This document shows positions 37,675 through 46,785 of a stretch of 64,000 bases of DNA, piece by piece. Source of the stretch: Campylobacter bilis (GTDB lineage: Bacteria > Campylobacterota > Campylobacteria > Campylobacterales > Campylobacteraceae). Location: contig NZ_WUED01000003.1 in NCBI RefSeq assembly GCF_016806695.1, forward strand, positions 62,001 to 126,000. Direction: 5' to 3'. A program made the position numbers and the translations under genes. Numbering within the stretch: position 1 is the stretch's first letter; the number at the start of each line of letters is the position of its first letter. The notes beneath the pieces were generated by a model. The model made no database searches. It was not told the origin of the DNA and was given only the letters and a program-made list of their open reading frames with translations.

Positions 37675-37887
37675 GTGCCAGGAATTAAGGTGCATCCTAA
37701 TGAGTCTTTTGACGAAGCGTATCGTAAATTCAAAAAACAAGTAGATAGAAATTTAGTTGTGACTGAAGTAAGAGCAAGAAGGTTTTTCGAGCCTATGACT
37801 GAAATTCGCAAAAAACAAAAAATTTCAGCACGCAAAAAAATGCTTAAAAGACTTTATATGCTTAGACGTTATGAGTCAAGACTCTGA
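37675..37887 (+). CDS. rpsU: 30S ribosomal protein S21
   Basis: A 70-residue basic protein needed for initiation. I choose the GTG at 37675, giving the expected [12 protein letters not shown] start. Two other in-frame GTGs (37663, 37666) overlap or follow too closely the best Shine-Dalgarno AAAGG at 37659-37663, which is 11 bases from my choice; a second GAAGG lies only 2 bases away. No ATG is available. A strong terminator follows 4 bp after the stop. Confidence 0.9.
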   Translation: MPGIKVHPNESFDEAYRKFKKQVDRNLVVTEVRARRFFEPMTEIRKKQKISARKKMLKRLYMLRRYESRL

Positions 37888-37891
37888 CCTA

Positions 37892-37915
37892 AAAGCCCTT
37901 TTTGGGCTTTTTATT
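37892..37915 (+). terminator. intrinsic terminator after rpsU
   Basis: AAAGCCC (37892-37898) and GGGCTTT (37904-37910) form a perfect stem around a five-T loop, followed by TTATTTC. This is the cleanest rho-independent terminator in the window. Confidence 0.92.
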
Positions 37916-38008
37916 TCTTCATTATATACTTTAAATTGATATTAAAAAATATTTATTATTTTTTGTTAAAATTCTTTAATATAATTTTTGCCTTTGTAGG
38001 ATCAATTT

Positions 38009-38605
38009 ATGAAACAAATTAAAAAAATTATTCAAATTGGTATGATAAGCGGTTTAGCAGCTATTACAAGTGGTGTTTTGGTAGGATGTCAAAATAATAA
38101 TGATAATGCTTTAAATCAAGCAAATAATGCCCAAGGAGCTTTTGTAATCATTGAAGAACTTGCTCCGGGCCGATATAAAATTAAAGATCAATATCCTAGT
38201 GATGAAACAAGGGTGGTTTTAAAAGAACTTAATGGTACAGAGCGAATTTTGTCTAAAGAAGAGATGGATGCTTTAATCAAGCAAGAAGCTAGTAAGATTG
38301 ATAATGGAACTTCTAATTTAACTAAAGAGAATGGGCAAATTAACACTGGGGGCTTAGGTTTGGGTGAGGCTTTGCTTGCAAGTGCTGCAGGAGCGATTTT
38401 AGGAAGTTGGATAGGATCAAAGCTTTTTAACAATCAAAATTTTGCTAACCAACAACGAGGTGCTTTTTCTAATCAAAGTGCTTATCAAAGAAGTGTTAAT
38501 AGCTTTAATCAAGCTGGTAAAGGTTCTGCTTCAGCTACTAAAAAATCAGGTTTTTTTGGGGGAGGATCTAAGGCAGGTTCTAGTTCTTCTTCTTTTGGTT
38601 CTTAA
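38009..38605 (+). CDS. UPF0323 family lipoprotein
   Basis: A 198-residue lipoprotein with lipobox LVGC (acylated Cys at about residue 27). The mid-region has a glycine-rich hydrophobic stretch (LGLGEALLASAAGAILGSWIG), and the C-terminal third is Ser-, Gly-, Asn- and Gln-rich and low in complexity. It matches the UPF0323 lipoprotein Cj0371. It is 9 bp before a glutathionylspermidine-synthase-like gene, an arrangement like E. coli ygiB-ygiC. Function unknown; the partnership is inference. Confidence 0.82.
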   Translation: MKQIKKIIQIGMISGLAAITSGVLVGCQNNNDNALNQANNAQGAFVIIEELAPGRYKIKDQYPSDETRVVLKELNGTERILSKEEMDALIKQEASKIDNGTSNLTKENGQINTGGLGLGEALLASAAGAILGSWIGSKLFNNQNFANQQRGAFSNQSAYQRSVNSFNQAGKGSASATKKSGFFGGGSKAGSSSSSFGS

Positions 38606-38614
38606 GGATAGATA

Positions 38615-39784
38615 ATGCAATTATTACAAGTGAATAAACTTCAAAAAGATTATTTAGAGAATATAGGCTTTTCATGGCATACGGATGAAGATGGGAGTGA
38701 TTATATTAGCGATAAATTAGTCTGTGTGAAGAGTAAAGAGGCTAATGCATATTATGAAGCTGTAAATACGCTTTATGATATGTTTATAGCTGCAGCACAA
38801 AATGTTATTGATAAGGATCGCTTTGATGAATTAGGCATTCCTTTTAATCTCATAGATGCGATTAAAATGAGTTGGGAAAATGAAGTGCATTGGCATTTAT
38901 ATGGGCGTTTTGATTTAGCAGGGGGGCTTGATGGTAAGCCTATAAAGCTTATAGAATTTAATGCTGATACGCCAACAGCTCTTTTTGAGAGTGCGATTTT
39001 ACAATGGGCTATTTTAAAACAAAATGGTATGGATGAAAGTGCACAGTTTAATAGTATTTATGAAAGCTTGATGGATAATTTTAAAAGGCTTGTTACCCTT
39101 GATGAAAGTATTGAAAGTTTTAAAGATCATTATCAAGGATGGAAAATTTTATTCTCAAGTATAGCAGGAAGCAAAGAAGAAGAAATCACTACAAAATTGC
39201 TTTCTCATATTGCTAATGAAGCAGGTTTTGAAACGAATTTTTCTTTTGTGGATGAAGTGGAATTTAGCGATGAAGGTTTTTTTAAAGATGGCAAAAATTA
39301 TGAGTATTGGTTTAAGCTTATTCCTTGGGAAGATATAGCTATACAAGAAGGTGAACTTGCTATGCTTTTAACGCAAATTATGCGTAATCAAAGGGGTATT
39401 ATTTTAAATCCTGCTTACACACTCTTATTTCAATCTAAGGGAATTTTAAAAATTTTATGGGAACTTTTTCCTAATCATCCTTTACTTTTAGAAACAAAAG
39501 ATGTGCCTTTAGAAACAAAAAATTATGTTAAAAAGCCTATTTTTGGTAGAGAAGGAGCAAATATTAGTATAATTAAAGAGGGAAAAATCGTACATGAAAA
39601 TGTGGGTCCTTATGGGAACAATAAGGCTATTTATCAAGAATATGTAGAGTTTAATTCCTATGAAAATGAGTATTATCAAGCGGGTGTTTTCTTTGCTTAT
39701 GAAGGATGTGGTTTGGGATTTAGAAAAGGGGGGCTTGTGCTTGATAATTATTCTAAATTCGTAGGACATATCATTAAGGATTAA
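38615..39784 (+). CDS. ATP-grasp protein, glutathionylspermidine synthase family
   Basis: A 389-residue protein of the GSP_synth ATP-grasp family, like E. coli YgiC. Recognisable segments are IKLIEFNADTPTALFES, ATP-binding KPIFGREGANISII and QEYVEF. It lacks the amidase domain of bifunctional Gsp. The true substrate is unknown: YgiC-type enzymes are not proven glutathionylspermidine synthases. Two six-G runs occur in its coding sequence. It is followed after 2 bp by a dehydrogenase gene. Confidence 0.82.
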   Translation: MQLLQVNKLQKDYLENIGFSWHTDEDGSDYISDKLVCVKSKEANAYYEAVNTLYDMFIAAAQNVIDKDRFDELGIPFNLIDAIKMSWENEVHWHLYGRFDLAGGLDGKPIKLIEFNADTPTALFESAILQWAILKQNGMDESAQFNSIYESLMDNFKRLVTLDESIESFKDHYQGWKILFSSIAGSKEEEITTKLLSHIANEAGFETNFSFVDEVEFSDEGFFKDGKNYEYWFKLIPWEDIAIQEGELAMLLTQIMRNQRGIILNPAYTLLFQSKGILKILWELFPNHPLLLETKDVPLETKNYVKKPIFGREGANISIIKEGKIVHENVGPYGNNKAIYQEYVEFNSYENEYYQAGVFFAYEGCGLGFRKGGLVLDNYSKFVGHIIKD

Positions 39785-39786
39785 AA

Positions 39787-40722
39787 ATGAAAATTGTTTG
39801 TTTGGATGCAGCTACTTTGGGGGATTATGATTTAAGTGTTTTTCAAACATTAGGTTCTTTAGAAGTTTATGCTATGACCACCAAAGAAGAAGTGATACAA
39901 CGTTTAAAAAATGCTGATGTGGCTATGGTAAATAAAATAGTGATTGATAAAAATGTCATAGATGCGTGTGAGAATCTAAAACTCATTTTAGAAACCGCCA
40001 CAGGGGTAAATAATATTGATGTAGAATACGCTAAGGAAAAAAATATAATAGTAAAAAATGCATCAGGATATTCTACTATGAGCGTTGTACAGCATACTTT
40101 TGCTTTTATATTTGCATTTTTAAATCAGATGATTTATTATGATCAATGGAGTAAAGAAGGTAAATGGTGCAATAGTCCTATTTTTACAGATTATAGTAGG
40201 AGTTTGCATACCCTTGGTGGTAAAAAGCACGGCATTATAGGTTTAGGAACCATAGGCAAAGAAGTGGCAAAAATTTCAAAACTTTTTGGGGCTGAAATTT
40301 ATTATTATTCTACAAGCGGTAAGAATGAAAATGCTGATTTTAAGCGTTTAGAATTAGAACAATTATTAAAAACTTGTGATATTATAAGTATCCATGCACC
40401 TTTAAATGAAAATACTAAAGATTTGCTTACTTTTAAAGAATTAAAACTTTTAAAAGATAATGTGATTTTAGTAAATGTTGGCAGAGGTGGTATTATTAAT
40501 GAGCAAGATTTGGCTAAGATTATGGATGAGAAAAATATACGCGTGGGATTAGACGTTTTAGAACAAGAACCTATGATGAAAAATCATCCTCTTTTATACC
40601 TTAAAAATAAAGAAAATTTAATCATTACCCCACATGTAGCGTGGGCAAGCAAGGAAGCTTTAAGTGCTTTAATGGATATAGTTTATAATAATCTTAAAGA
40701 GTGGATAGAAAATGGCAAGTGA
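39787..40722 (+). CDS. D-isomer-specific 2-hydroxyacid dehydrogenase
   Basis: A 311-residue NAD-dependent dehydrogenase that would reduce a 2-oxoacid to the D-hydroxyacid. The nucleotide-binding motif is [14 protein letters not shown]; catalytic residues lie in [11 protein letters not shown] (Arg), a Glu in VLEQEPM and the His in ITPHVAWAS. Glycerate or lactate dehydrogenase are possible specificities. The end overlaps yajQ by 11 bp. Confidence 0.88.
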   Translation: MKIVCLDAATLGDYDLSVFQTLGSLEVYAMTTKEEVIQRLKNADVAMVNKIVIDKNVIDACENLKLILETATGVNNIDVEYAKEKNIIVKNASGYSTMSVVQHTFAFIFAFLNQMIYYDQWSKEGKWCNSPIFTDYSRSLHTLGGKKHGIIGLGTIGKEVAKISKLFGAEIYYYSTSGKNENADFKRLELEQLLKTCDIISIHAPLNENTKDLLTFKELKLLKDNVILVNVGRGGIINEQDLAKIMDEKNIRVGLDVLEQEPMMKNHPLLYLKNKENLIITPHVAWASKEALSALMDIVYNNLKEWIENGK

Positions 40723-41203
40723 GCATAGTTTTGATATTTCTGCAGCTTTAGATAAGCAAGAACTTAAAAATGCTTTTGAACAAGCAAAAAAAGAGCTTGA
40801 TAGTCGTTATGATTTAAAAGGTATAAAATGTGAGCTTGAATTTAGTGAGAAAGATAGTGTTTTTAAACTCAGTTCTTCAAGTGAACAAAAGCTTGATGTT
40901 TTAAAGGATATAGTAATTTCTAAACTTATTAAAAGGGCTATTAATCCTAATGCTATTAAGGAGCTTTCTCGTGAAAAAGGTGCGATGTTTCGTTTATATT
41001 TAAAGATAAATGATAGCATAGATAGTGAAAACGCGAAAAAAATCAATAAAGCGATTAAAGACAGTAAACTTAAAGTAAGTTTTTCTACACGTGGAGAAGA
41101 AATTCGTGTTGTGGCCAAACAAATTGATGATTTACAAGGGGTGATGAAGATACTAAAAGAACTTAATTTAGAATTAAATCTTAGTTTTAAAAATCTTAAA
41201 TAA
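40712..41203 (+). CDS. yajQ: YajQ/UPF0234 family nucleotide-binding protein
   Basis: A 163-residue YajQ-family protein with two ferredoxin-like halves. The N-terminus [18 protein letters not shown] and DSRYDLKG are signature stretches. Some family members bind cyclic di-GMP and nucleic acids in other bacteria; no such role is shown here. It overlaps the end of the dehydrogenase gene by 11 bp. Confidence 0.92.
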   Translation: MASEHSFDISAALDKQELKNAFEQAKKELDSRYDLKGIKCELEFSEKDSVFKLSSSSEQKLDVLKDIVISKLIKRAINPNAIKELSREKGAMFRLYLKINDSIDSENAKKINKAIKDSKLKVSFSTRGEEIRVVAKQIDDLQGVMKILKELNLELNLSFKNLK

Positions 41204-41211
41204 GGTTGATT

Positions 41212-41688
41212 TTGAAGTATTGTTTTATTTGTTTATTTGTTTATTTGTTTTGTGCATGCAGTGTCAAAAATCAGAATTTTTCAACTCAAAGTGTGAAGAC
41301 TTTGATTGTTTCTCCTATGATTAAAATCAATGATGTAGGTTTTTTAAAAAAAGAAAATAATGCTTTAAATTTAGAACTTTACAAACTTGGACAAGCTTTT
41401 TTTGAAATAAAAATCAAAGATAAAATTTGTATTAATTTTGTGTGTTATGATAAAAAGGTATTTAATCAAAAATTTTTTAAAAATGAATACTATGAAGATA
41501 TTTTAAGTGATATTTTAAATGCAAATGCTTTATGGCAAGGCAGGAATTTACAGAAGATAAATTGTGGTTTTAAACAAAATATAAAGGCAAAAAATTATGA
41601 AATTTTTTATCAGGTTTGTGATGATAAAGTGAGTTTTTTTGATAAGATTTCAGGTATAAAAATCCTTTTGACAGCTTTTAGGGATTAA
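41212..41688 (+). CDS. small lipoprotein, TTG start
   Basis: I place the start at TTG 41212: AAGG (41203-41206 region) is six bases upstream and overlaps the yajQ stop, while the earlier TTG at 41206 has no spacing. This gives MKYCFICLFVYLFCACS, a lipoprotein signal with lipobox FCAC. The 158-residue protein has a beta-rich mature part with several cysteines. It matches the position of Cj0375. I do not recognise a domain. It is probably cotranscribed with yajQ. Confidence 0.78.
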   Translation: MKYCFICLFVYLFCACSVKNQNFSTQSVKTLIVSPMIKINDVGFLKKENNALNLELYKLGQAFFEIKIKDKICINFVCYDKKVFNQKFFKNEYYEDILSDILNANALWQGRNLQKINCGFKQNIKAKNYEIFYQVCDDKVSFFDKISGIKILLTAFRD

Positions 41689-41763
41689 ATAGCTGTATTT
41701 GAAATTTTTTACCGATCTTTTATTTTATAAATTTAGCTTTTATTTGTTATTTATAAAGGAGAA

Positions 41764-41904
41764 TTGTAAAAATCTAAAATTAATAATTTTTTGTTTAATT
41801 ATGAAAAGTTAAGGATTTATTATTTGCCTTTTTAAAGTCATTTTTTAGATGAAAATATTTATGTGGAATTCAATGAAGATGAGTTAAAGGAAGTGAAAAA
41901 ATAA
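41764..41904 (+). pseudogene. remnant of a decayed small ORF before the AAA ATPase gene
   Basis: After AAGGAGAA (41755-41762 region) the frame starting at TTG 41764 reads 46 codons to a TAA that overlaps the AAA ATPase ATG as TAATG, but with internal stops at 41767 and 41833. The last 22 codons read with coding character, ending DENIYVEFNEDELKEVKK. A gene (Cj0376) sits at this point in C. jejuni from locus numbering. I infer a gene reduced by internal deletion and point changes; I cannot verify homology. Confidence 0.5.
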
Positions 41905-43616
41905 TGCAGAAATTAAAGAATTTTTTAAGTTTAGAAAATATAGAAGATACTCAAATTTATAAAGAACTTAAATGTACAAAAAATGAGGCTTTGATTCTAA
42001 GAGAACTTTGTAAAAATTATGTTGTTTGTGTGTCTTGTGTCAATGCTTTTACTTTATTATCTAGTATTTTTGGCAATGATAAGTATGTATATTTAGATGC
42101 TTTAGAAGACTTAAAAAGGCTTATTGAAAGAGGTCTTGTCAATCAAAATTCTAGTTTTTTTAAAAATATAGAAAGCAATAAAACCCAAACATTAATGCTA
42201 GGATTATTACAAAGCGAACTTAGCTTGAGTGAGTATTTTTTGGAATTTTTAGAAGAAAAACCTCATTTAAATTTAGAAAAACAAGAAGCTTATAGAGATT
42301 ATTTAGAGTATTTAAAAGATGAGTTTATACGTATTCAATTGTATGAAAGATTGAGTTTTATACAAAAGAGTGCTTACAATAATGAAATAAAAAATCAAAT
42401 CAGAATTTATGAAAAACATATTAAAGAAAGGCTAAAAAAAAGTAAATTTTATAATGTTTTAGCCGAGATATTTAAAGAATATAATCTTAAATCTAAAGAA
42501 CAAATCATTTTTTTAGCACTTTTAAAAGAAGAATACACCTTAAGCAATGAAAATTCTATGTCAAGAGAGATGAATTCTTTACTTTCTTTAGTTAGTGAAA
42601 ACGATTTAGAAAGACACAGCAATAAAAAATTATTGCAAGATAATGCTCCTCTTTTAAATTTGATCGAGTATGATGAGTATTTAAATGCTTTTGGAGATAT
42701 TTCTAAAAGTTTTTTTATAATAGATGAGATTTTACAAAGGGTGATAAATTTCGAACTTAAGCAAAGTAAGAAAATTAAAATTGAAAGTGTTTTAAAAGAA
42801 CAAGATATTTTTGAGCTTATAGAGCCAAGTGCTGATATTAATGATATTATTATGCCTCAAAACACAAAAGAGCTTTTAGAAAATATTTTAAAACAACAAG
42901 ATAAAAAAGTTTTAGAAAGACTTCGTTCTTGGGGTATAAAGAGTAATAAAAATATAGAAGCAAAGATTATTTTTTATGGGCCTGCAGGAACGGGTAAAAC
43001 CATGTCAGCTTTGGCTATGGCTAAATCTATGAAAAAAACTGTTCTTAGTTTTGATTGTTCAAAAATTCTTAGCAAATGGGTAGGAGAGAGTGAGCAAAAT
43101 GTAAGAAAAATTTTTGACACTTATAAAAACATAGTTCAAACTTGCAAACAAAGTCCTATTTTACTTTTAAATGAAGCTGATCAGTTCTTAAGTACTCGAG
43201 TTGAAAGCAGTAGTGGAAGTGATAAAATGCATAATCAAATGCAAAATATATTTTTAGATCAGATTGAACATTTTAGCGGAGTGATTATCGCTACGACGAA
43301 TTTTTTAGAGAGTTTAGATAGTGCTTTTTCAAGAAGGTTTGATTATAAAATAGAATTTAAAAAACCTGATTTTAAAGACAGACTTAAGATGTGGGAGAAA
43401 TTTTTACCTAAAAAGGCGTTGTTTGAGAAGGCTTTTGATATTAATATTTTAGCAAATTATGAGTTAAGCGGGGCACAAATTTTAATGGTGATAAAAAATA
43501 CAGCTTTGAAAATAGCAGTTTCTGAGGATGGAATTTTTAAAATGCAAGATTTTGTAGAAAGTATACAAAAAGAGTTGAGTTCAAGTTTTGATAAAAGTAG
43601 GGTTGTTGGCTTTTGA
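41904..43616 (+). CDS. AAA-family ATPase of unknown function
   Basis: A 570-residue protein. The N-terminal half (1-330) is helical with no recognised domain. The C-terminal AAA module has Walker A GPAGTGKT (about 356-363), a pore-like FDCSKILSKWVGESE, a Walker B variant ILLLNEADQF with Asn in place of the usual first Asp, and an arginine-finger region FSRRFDYKIEF. It is like orphan cytosolic AAA proteins. It corresponds to Cj0377. Its last 36 bp overlap the end of msrQ on the opposite strand. Confidence 0.85.
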   Translation: MQKLKNFLSLENIEDTQIYKELKCTKNEALILRELCKNYVVCVSCVNAFTLLSSIFGNDKYVYLDALEDLKRLIERGLVNQNSSFFKNIESNKTQTLMLGLLQSELSLSEYFLEFLEEKPHLNLEKQEAYRDYLEYLKDEFIRIQLYERLSFIQKSAYNNEIKNQIRIYEKHIKERLKKSKFYNVLAEIFKEYNLKSKEQIIFLALLKEEYTLSNENSMSREMNSLLSLVSENDLERHSNKKLLQDNAPLLNLIEYDEYLNAFGDISKSFFIIDEILQRVINFELKQSKKIKIESVLKEQDIFELIEPSADINDIIMPQNTKELLENILKQQDKKVLERLRSWGIKSNKNIEAKIIFYGPAGTGKTMSALAMAKSMKKTVLSFDCSKILSKWVGESEQNVRKIFDTYKNIVQTCKQSPILLLNEADQFLSTRVESSSGSDKMHNQMQNIFLDQIEHFSGVIIATTNFLESLDSAFSRRFDYKIEFKKPDFKDRLKMWEKFLPKKALFEKAFDINILANYELSGAQILMVIKNTALKIAVSEDGIFKMQDFVESIQKELSSSFDKSRVVGF

Positions 43617-44153
43617 GCTTTTAAGTATTTTTATATAATGAAGTATAAAATAAAATAAAGCGACAATTAAAGCACTCCATTCCCAAAACATTGGAACTTT
43701 AGGGCTTAAAAAATAATGATAGCTTGCTAAAACTAAGCATAAATATCCTAGTTTTCTTATCTTCTCGATTTTTTTTAGCCATGTAAAAGAGCTTAAAAAC
43801 ATAAAAAAGATGATAATAAAAGCAGCAAAACCACTTGCTTCTAATAGACGGTGTGAAATATCATCAAAAAGCCTTAAAATTTGTGCATTTCTATCAAAAA
43901 TAAAATAATTTAAAAAATGTAAAAAAGTCCAAAATGCTGCAAAAATCCCTAAAAGTTTGGGATAAGTTTTTGTTTTTTTAAATTGAAATAAAGAAAAGAA
44001 AATGCTTAAATTTAAAAAAAATAAGGCAAATATCCCTGTATAAATATAAGCTTCTTTTACAAAATCAAAAGCTTTTATCATATGATAAAAGCCATAAATT
44101 AAACTTGCAAAAAAACTAAATAAAGCCATAAGTGTAAAATACTTTATAGGCAT
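43581..44153 (-). CDS. msrQ: MsrQ, haem-containing membrane subunit of the MsrPQ system
   Basis: A 190-residue integral membrane protein with about six hydrophobic segments and histidines in helices suited to b-type haem (HFLNYFIF, HRLLEASGF, SYHYFLS). MsrQ feeds electrons from the quinone pool to MsrP for repair of oxidised methionine in the periplasm. Its ATG overlaps the msrP stop by 1 bp. Its 3' end overlaps the convergent AAA ATPase gene by 36 bp. Confidence 0.88.
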   Translation of the reverse strand: MPIKYFTLMALFSFFASLIYGFYHMIKAFDFVKEAYIYTGIFALFFLNLSIFFSLFQFKKTKTYPKLLGIFAAFWTFLHFLNYFIFDRNAQILRLFDDISHRLLEASGFAAFIIIFFMFLSSFTWLKKIEKIRKLGYLCLVLASYHYFLSPKVPMFWEWSALIVALFYFILHYIKILKSSKANNPTFIKT

Positions 44154-45046
44154 TAAAAATTCACCTTTAAATCCATATTTGCATATAAATATCCCACTTC
44201 TTTTTCATATCCATTAAACATTAAAGTAGGTTTGGTAAAAAAATCTCCCAAAGTCCTTTCATTAGCTTGTGACCATCTAGGATGAGATACATTAGGATTT
44301 ACATTTGCATAAAAGCCATATTCTCTAGGATTTGCTAACTCCCAAGTGGATTTTGGCTGATCTTTGACAAATTCTATTTTTACTATAGATTTGATACTTT
44401 TAAAGCCATATTTCCATGGTACTACAAGGCGTATTGGCGATCCATTTTGTGGTTTTAAAGGTTTTTGATACATACCTATAGCAAATAAAGTGAGTGGATG
44501 CAAGGCTTCATCCATGCGAAGTCCTTCTACATAAGGGTAATCTATAGTCGGGAATAAAGCGTCTTGATCAGGAAATTGATTTTTATCAAAAAGAGTGGTA
44601 AATTTTATAAATTTTGCTTCACTTGTAGGTTTTGCTAGCTCGATTAAGCGACGTGCTTCAAAACCTATCCAAGGCACTACCATAGACCAAGTTTCAACAC
44701 AACGAAAGCGATAAATTCTTTCTTCTAATGGAAATTTTAAAATATCTTCCATACTTAAAGTTAAAGGCCTTTCTACCTCACCACTAATGTCGATTTTCCA
44801 GCCTTGAGTATTGAGATTTTGTGCTAAAGACGCAGCCTTTCTTTTATCGGTTGAAAATTCATAAAAATTAACATAATTAGTAGCAAGTTCTTCATCGCTG
44901 ATTTGAAGTTTATTTATATTAGTATCGTTTGTAAATTGAAATGCAGATAATTTAGAAGCAAGGACGCTAGAACTGATTAAAGCTCCAGCTCCAATTTTCA
45001 TAAATTCTCTTCTTTTTTTATATAAATTTTCAGGAGTTATAGTCAT
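44153..45046 (-). CDS. msrP: MsrP, periplasmic molybdoenzyme methionine sulfoxide reductase
   Basis: A 297-residue sulfite-oxidase-fold protein (formerly YedY). The N-terminus has a Tat signal with KKRREFMKIG followed by a hydrophobic stretch. The molybdopterin-ligand Cys is in RFRCVETWSM. GSPIRLVVPWKYGFKSIK is a conserved cofactor-binding stretch. It repairs methionine sulfoxide on exported proteins with MsrQ as electron donor. The 165-bp gap toward pyrF contains no gene I can support. Confidence 0.93.
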   Translation of the reverse strand: MTITPENLYKKRREFMKIGAGALISSSVLASKLSAFQFTNDTNINKLQISDEELATNYVNFYEFSTDKRKAASLAQNLNTQGWKIDISGEVERPLTLSMEDILKFPLEERIYRFRCVETWSMVVPWIGFEARRLIELAKPTSEAKFIKFTTLFDKNQFPDQDALFPTIDYPYVEGLRMDEALHPLTLFAIGMYQKPLKPQNGSPIRLVVPWKYGFKSIKSIVKIEFVKDQPKSTWELANPREYGFYANVNPNVSHPRWSQANERTLGDFFTKPTLMFNGYEKEVGYLYANMDLKVNF

Positions 45047-45211
45047 AATTTTTCCTTATTAAAAATTTTTATTATTAAACTACAATAGCGTTAATATAAG
45101 ATTAATTTTTATTCTGTCTTTTTTGTAAAATTTTTATCATTATAAATAAGAATAAATCAATCATAAAGACTAAAATAATCTTAATTTTAATATTTAATTT
45201 TTTTGAGAATT

Positions 45212-45913
45212 TTAAATATTTTCTTTTGTATATTGTATTGTTTTTAAAATTTTTTCACAAATTGCTCTTGGACTAGCGTCTTTGTAAATAGGGCGTCCAA
45301 TAACTATAAAATCACTTAAATTATCTTTTGCTAAGGCTAGATCAGCAACGCGTTTTTGATCATTATTTGTTTCTCCAAAAGGACGAATTCCAGGCGTTAA
45401 GGTAAGAAAATGGGCATTTGTATTTTCTTTAATGCTCTTGCTTTCAAAAACCGAACATACCATTCCATCAAGTCCATTTTCATAAGACATTTTTGAAAAA
45501 TCAATCACTGTTTTTTTAATTTCTTGCTTATAAATGCTAAAAAAATTAGCTTCATCAAAACTTGTCAAAGCAGAAACAGCCAAAACTAAAGGACGTTTTG
45601 GAAGTTTATTAAGTCTTTTCATAACTTCTTGTATGGCTATTTTTCCCGCACTTGCATGGATATTTATCATATTAATATCAAGTTTTGCAAGTTCTTCGCA
45701 AGCATCTGCCATGGTATTGGGAATATCATGAATTTTAAGATCAAGAAAAATTTTAAAATCATCAATTTTTTTAAGTTCGTCGATAATTTCATAGCCATCT
45801 CTTAGATAAGATCTTAATCCTACTTTAAGCCAAATATCTAAGCCTTTGAGTTCTTTAGCGAGTTTCAAACATGCTTGTTTTGTGCCTAAATCAAGTGCGA
45901 CACAAAGTTTCAT
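45212..45913 (-). CDS. pyrF: orotidine 5'-phosphate decarboxylase
   Basis: The last step of UMP synthesis. The 233-residue TIM barrel has the catalytic Lys-Asp array in [11 protein letters not shown], with LTPGIRPFG and IVIGRPIY for phosphate binding. It overlaps nusB by 4 bp. The downstream sequence has no clear terminator. Confidence 0.96.
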   Translation of the reverse strand: MKLCVALDLGTKQACLKLAKELKGLDIWLKVGLRSYLRDGYEIIDELKKIDDFKIFLDLKIHDIPNTMADACEELAKLDINMINIHASAGKIAIQEVMKRLNKLPKRPLVLAVSALTSFDEANFFSIYKQEIKKTVIDFSKMSYENGLDGMVCSVFESKSIKENTNAHFLTLTPGIRPFGETNNDQKRVADLALAKDNLSDFIVIGRPIYKDASPRAICEKILKTIQYTKENI

Positions 45914-46308
45914 TTTTTAGCCTTTATTAAAGAGTCTAAAACCCCATTAATGAATTTTGGAGAATTATCATTAGCAAGCTCTTTAGCAAGCTCTATGGCT
46001 TCATTGATGATTATAGCATTAGGGGTGTCGGTAAAAAGCAGCTCATAAGCACCAAGCCTTAGTATAGATCTTTCTATATGCCCTAAAGCTGCAATTTTAT
46101 TATCATTAAGAAAGGTATTAAGGGTTTGATCTATACTGTCTAAATTATCTAAAATTCCATGATATAAGTTTAAAGTAAAATTTTTTTGTTCATTGCGTAT
46201 TTTTTTTTCATCTAAAATTTCATCAATGAAGGCATTATGTTGAGAATTTAACTCAAAAGCGTAAAGTAAGGCAATAACGCTTTGACGCACTTGATGACGT
46301 GTCGCCAT
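45910..46308 (-). CDS. nusB: transcription antitermination factor NusB
   Basis: A 132-residue all-helical protein that joins NusE (S10) at boxA in rRNA antitermination. The N-terminus [18 protein letters not shown] and the C-terminal [20 protein letters not shown]...FINGVLDSL are typical. The ribH-nusB pairing is common in bacteria. It starts within the ribH stop (1-bp overlap). Confidence 0.96.
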   Translation of the reverse strand: MATRHQVRQSVIALLYAFELNSQHNAFIDEILDEKKIRNEQKNFTLNLYHGILDNLDSIDQTLNTFLNDNKIAALGHIERSILRLGAYELLFTDTPNAIIINEAIELAKELANDNSPKFINGVLDSLIKAKK

Positions 46309-46772
46309 TAAAGTTCCTTAGTTAAATTCAGTACTTCAATGACGCTTATCATCGCTTCAAAGCCTTTATTACCTGCTTTGCTACCTGCTCTTTCTATGGC
46401 TTGTTCTAAAGTATCTGTTGTTAAAATACCAAAGCTTACAGGAATATCATGATTTAAACTTACATTGGCTATGCCTTTGGTGGTTTCTGCTGAAACATAG
46501 TCAAAATGTGGGGTTGATCCGCGTATTATAGCACCAACACAACAAATGGCATCAAATTTTTTACATTCTATGGTCTTTTTTAAAACAAAAGGAATCTCAA
46601 AAGCACCTGGGACGAGTATGAGGCTTAGATTTCCTTCTTTGCCACCATGTCTTAAAAAAGCGTCTTTAGCCCCTTCTACAAGACGATCTGTGATGATATG
46701 ATTAAATCTTGCATTAATAATGGCAATTTTTGCATCAGAATGTAAATTTAATTTTCCTTCAATGGTATTCAT
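46308..46772 (-). CDS. ribH: 6,7-dimethyl-8-ribityllumazine synthase
   Basis: The penultimate enzyme of riboflavin synthesis. The 154-residue protein has [18 protein letters not shown] near the start, the VPGAFEIPF motif, [15 protein letters not shown] and the catalytic-region His in this last motif; [16 protein letters not shown] follows. It is 13 bp after kdsA, in the run kdsA-ribH-nusB-pyrF. Confidence 0.97.
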   Translation of the reverse strand: MNTIEGKLNLHSDAKIAIINARFNHIITDRLVEGAKDAFLRHGGKEGNLSLILVPGAFEIPFVLKKTIECKKFDAICCVGAIIRGSTPHFDYVSAETTKGIANVSLNHDIPVSFGILTTDTLEQAIERAGSKAGNKGFEAMISVIEVLNLTKEL

Positions 46773-46785
46773 CTAATTTTCCTTC

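Noticed and set aside
38935-39736. Two six-G runs, both followed by CTTG, in the ATP-grasp gene (near 38921 and 39728), as possible phase-variable tracts
   Set aside because: Campylobacter contingency loci usually have eight or more G. Six is short, both runs encode ordinary Gly codons and the ORF is intact.
45047-45211. 165-bp gap between msrP and pyrF where C. jejuni numbering has a small gene
   Set aside because: No frame longer than a few tens of codons with a ribosome-binding site; only AT-rich sequence. I cannot claim a gene or a relic.
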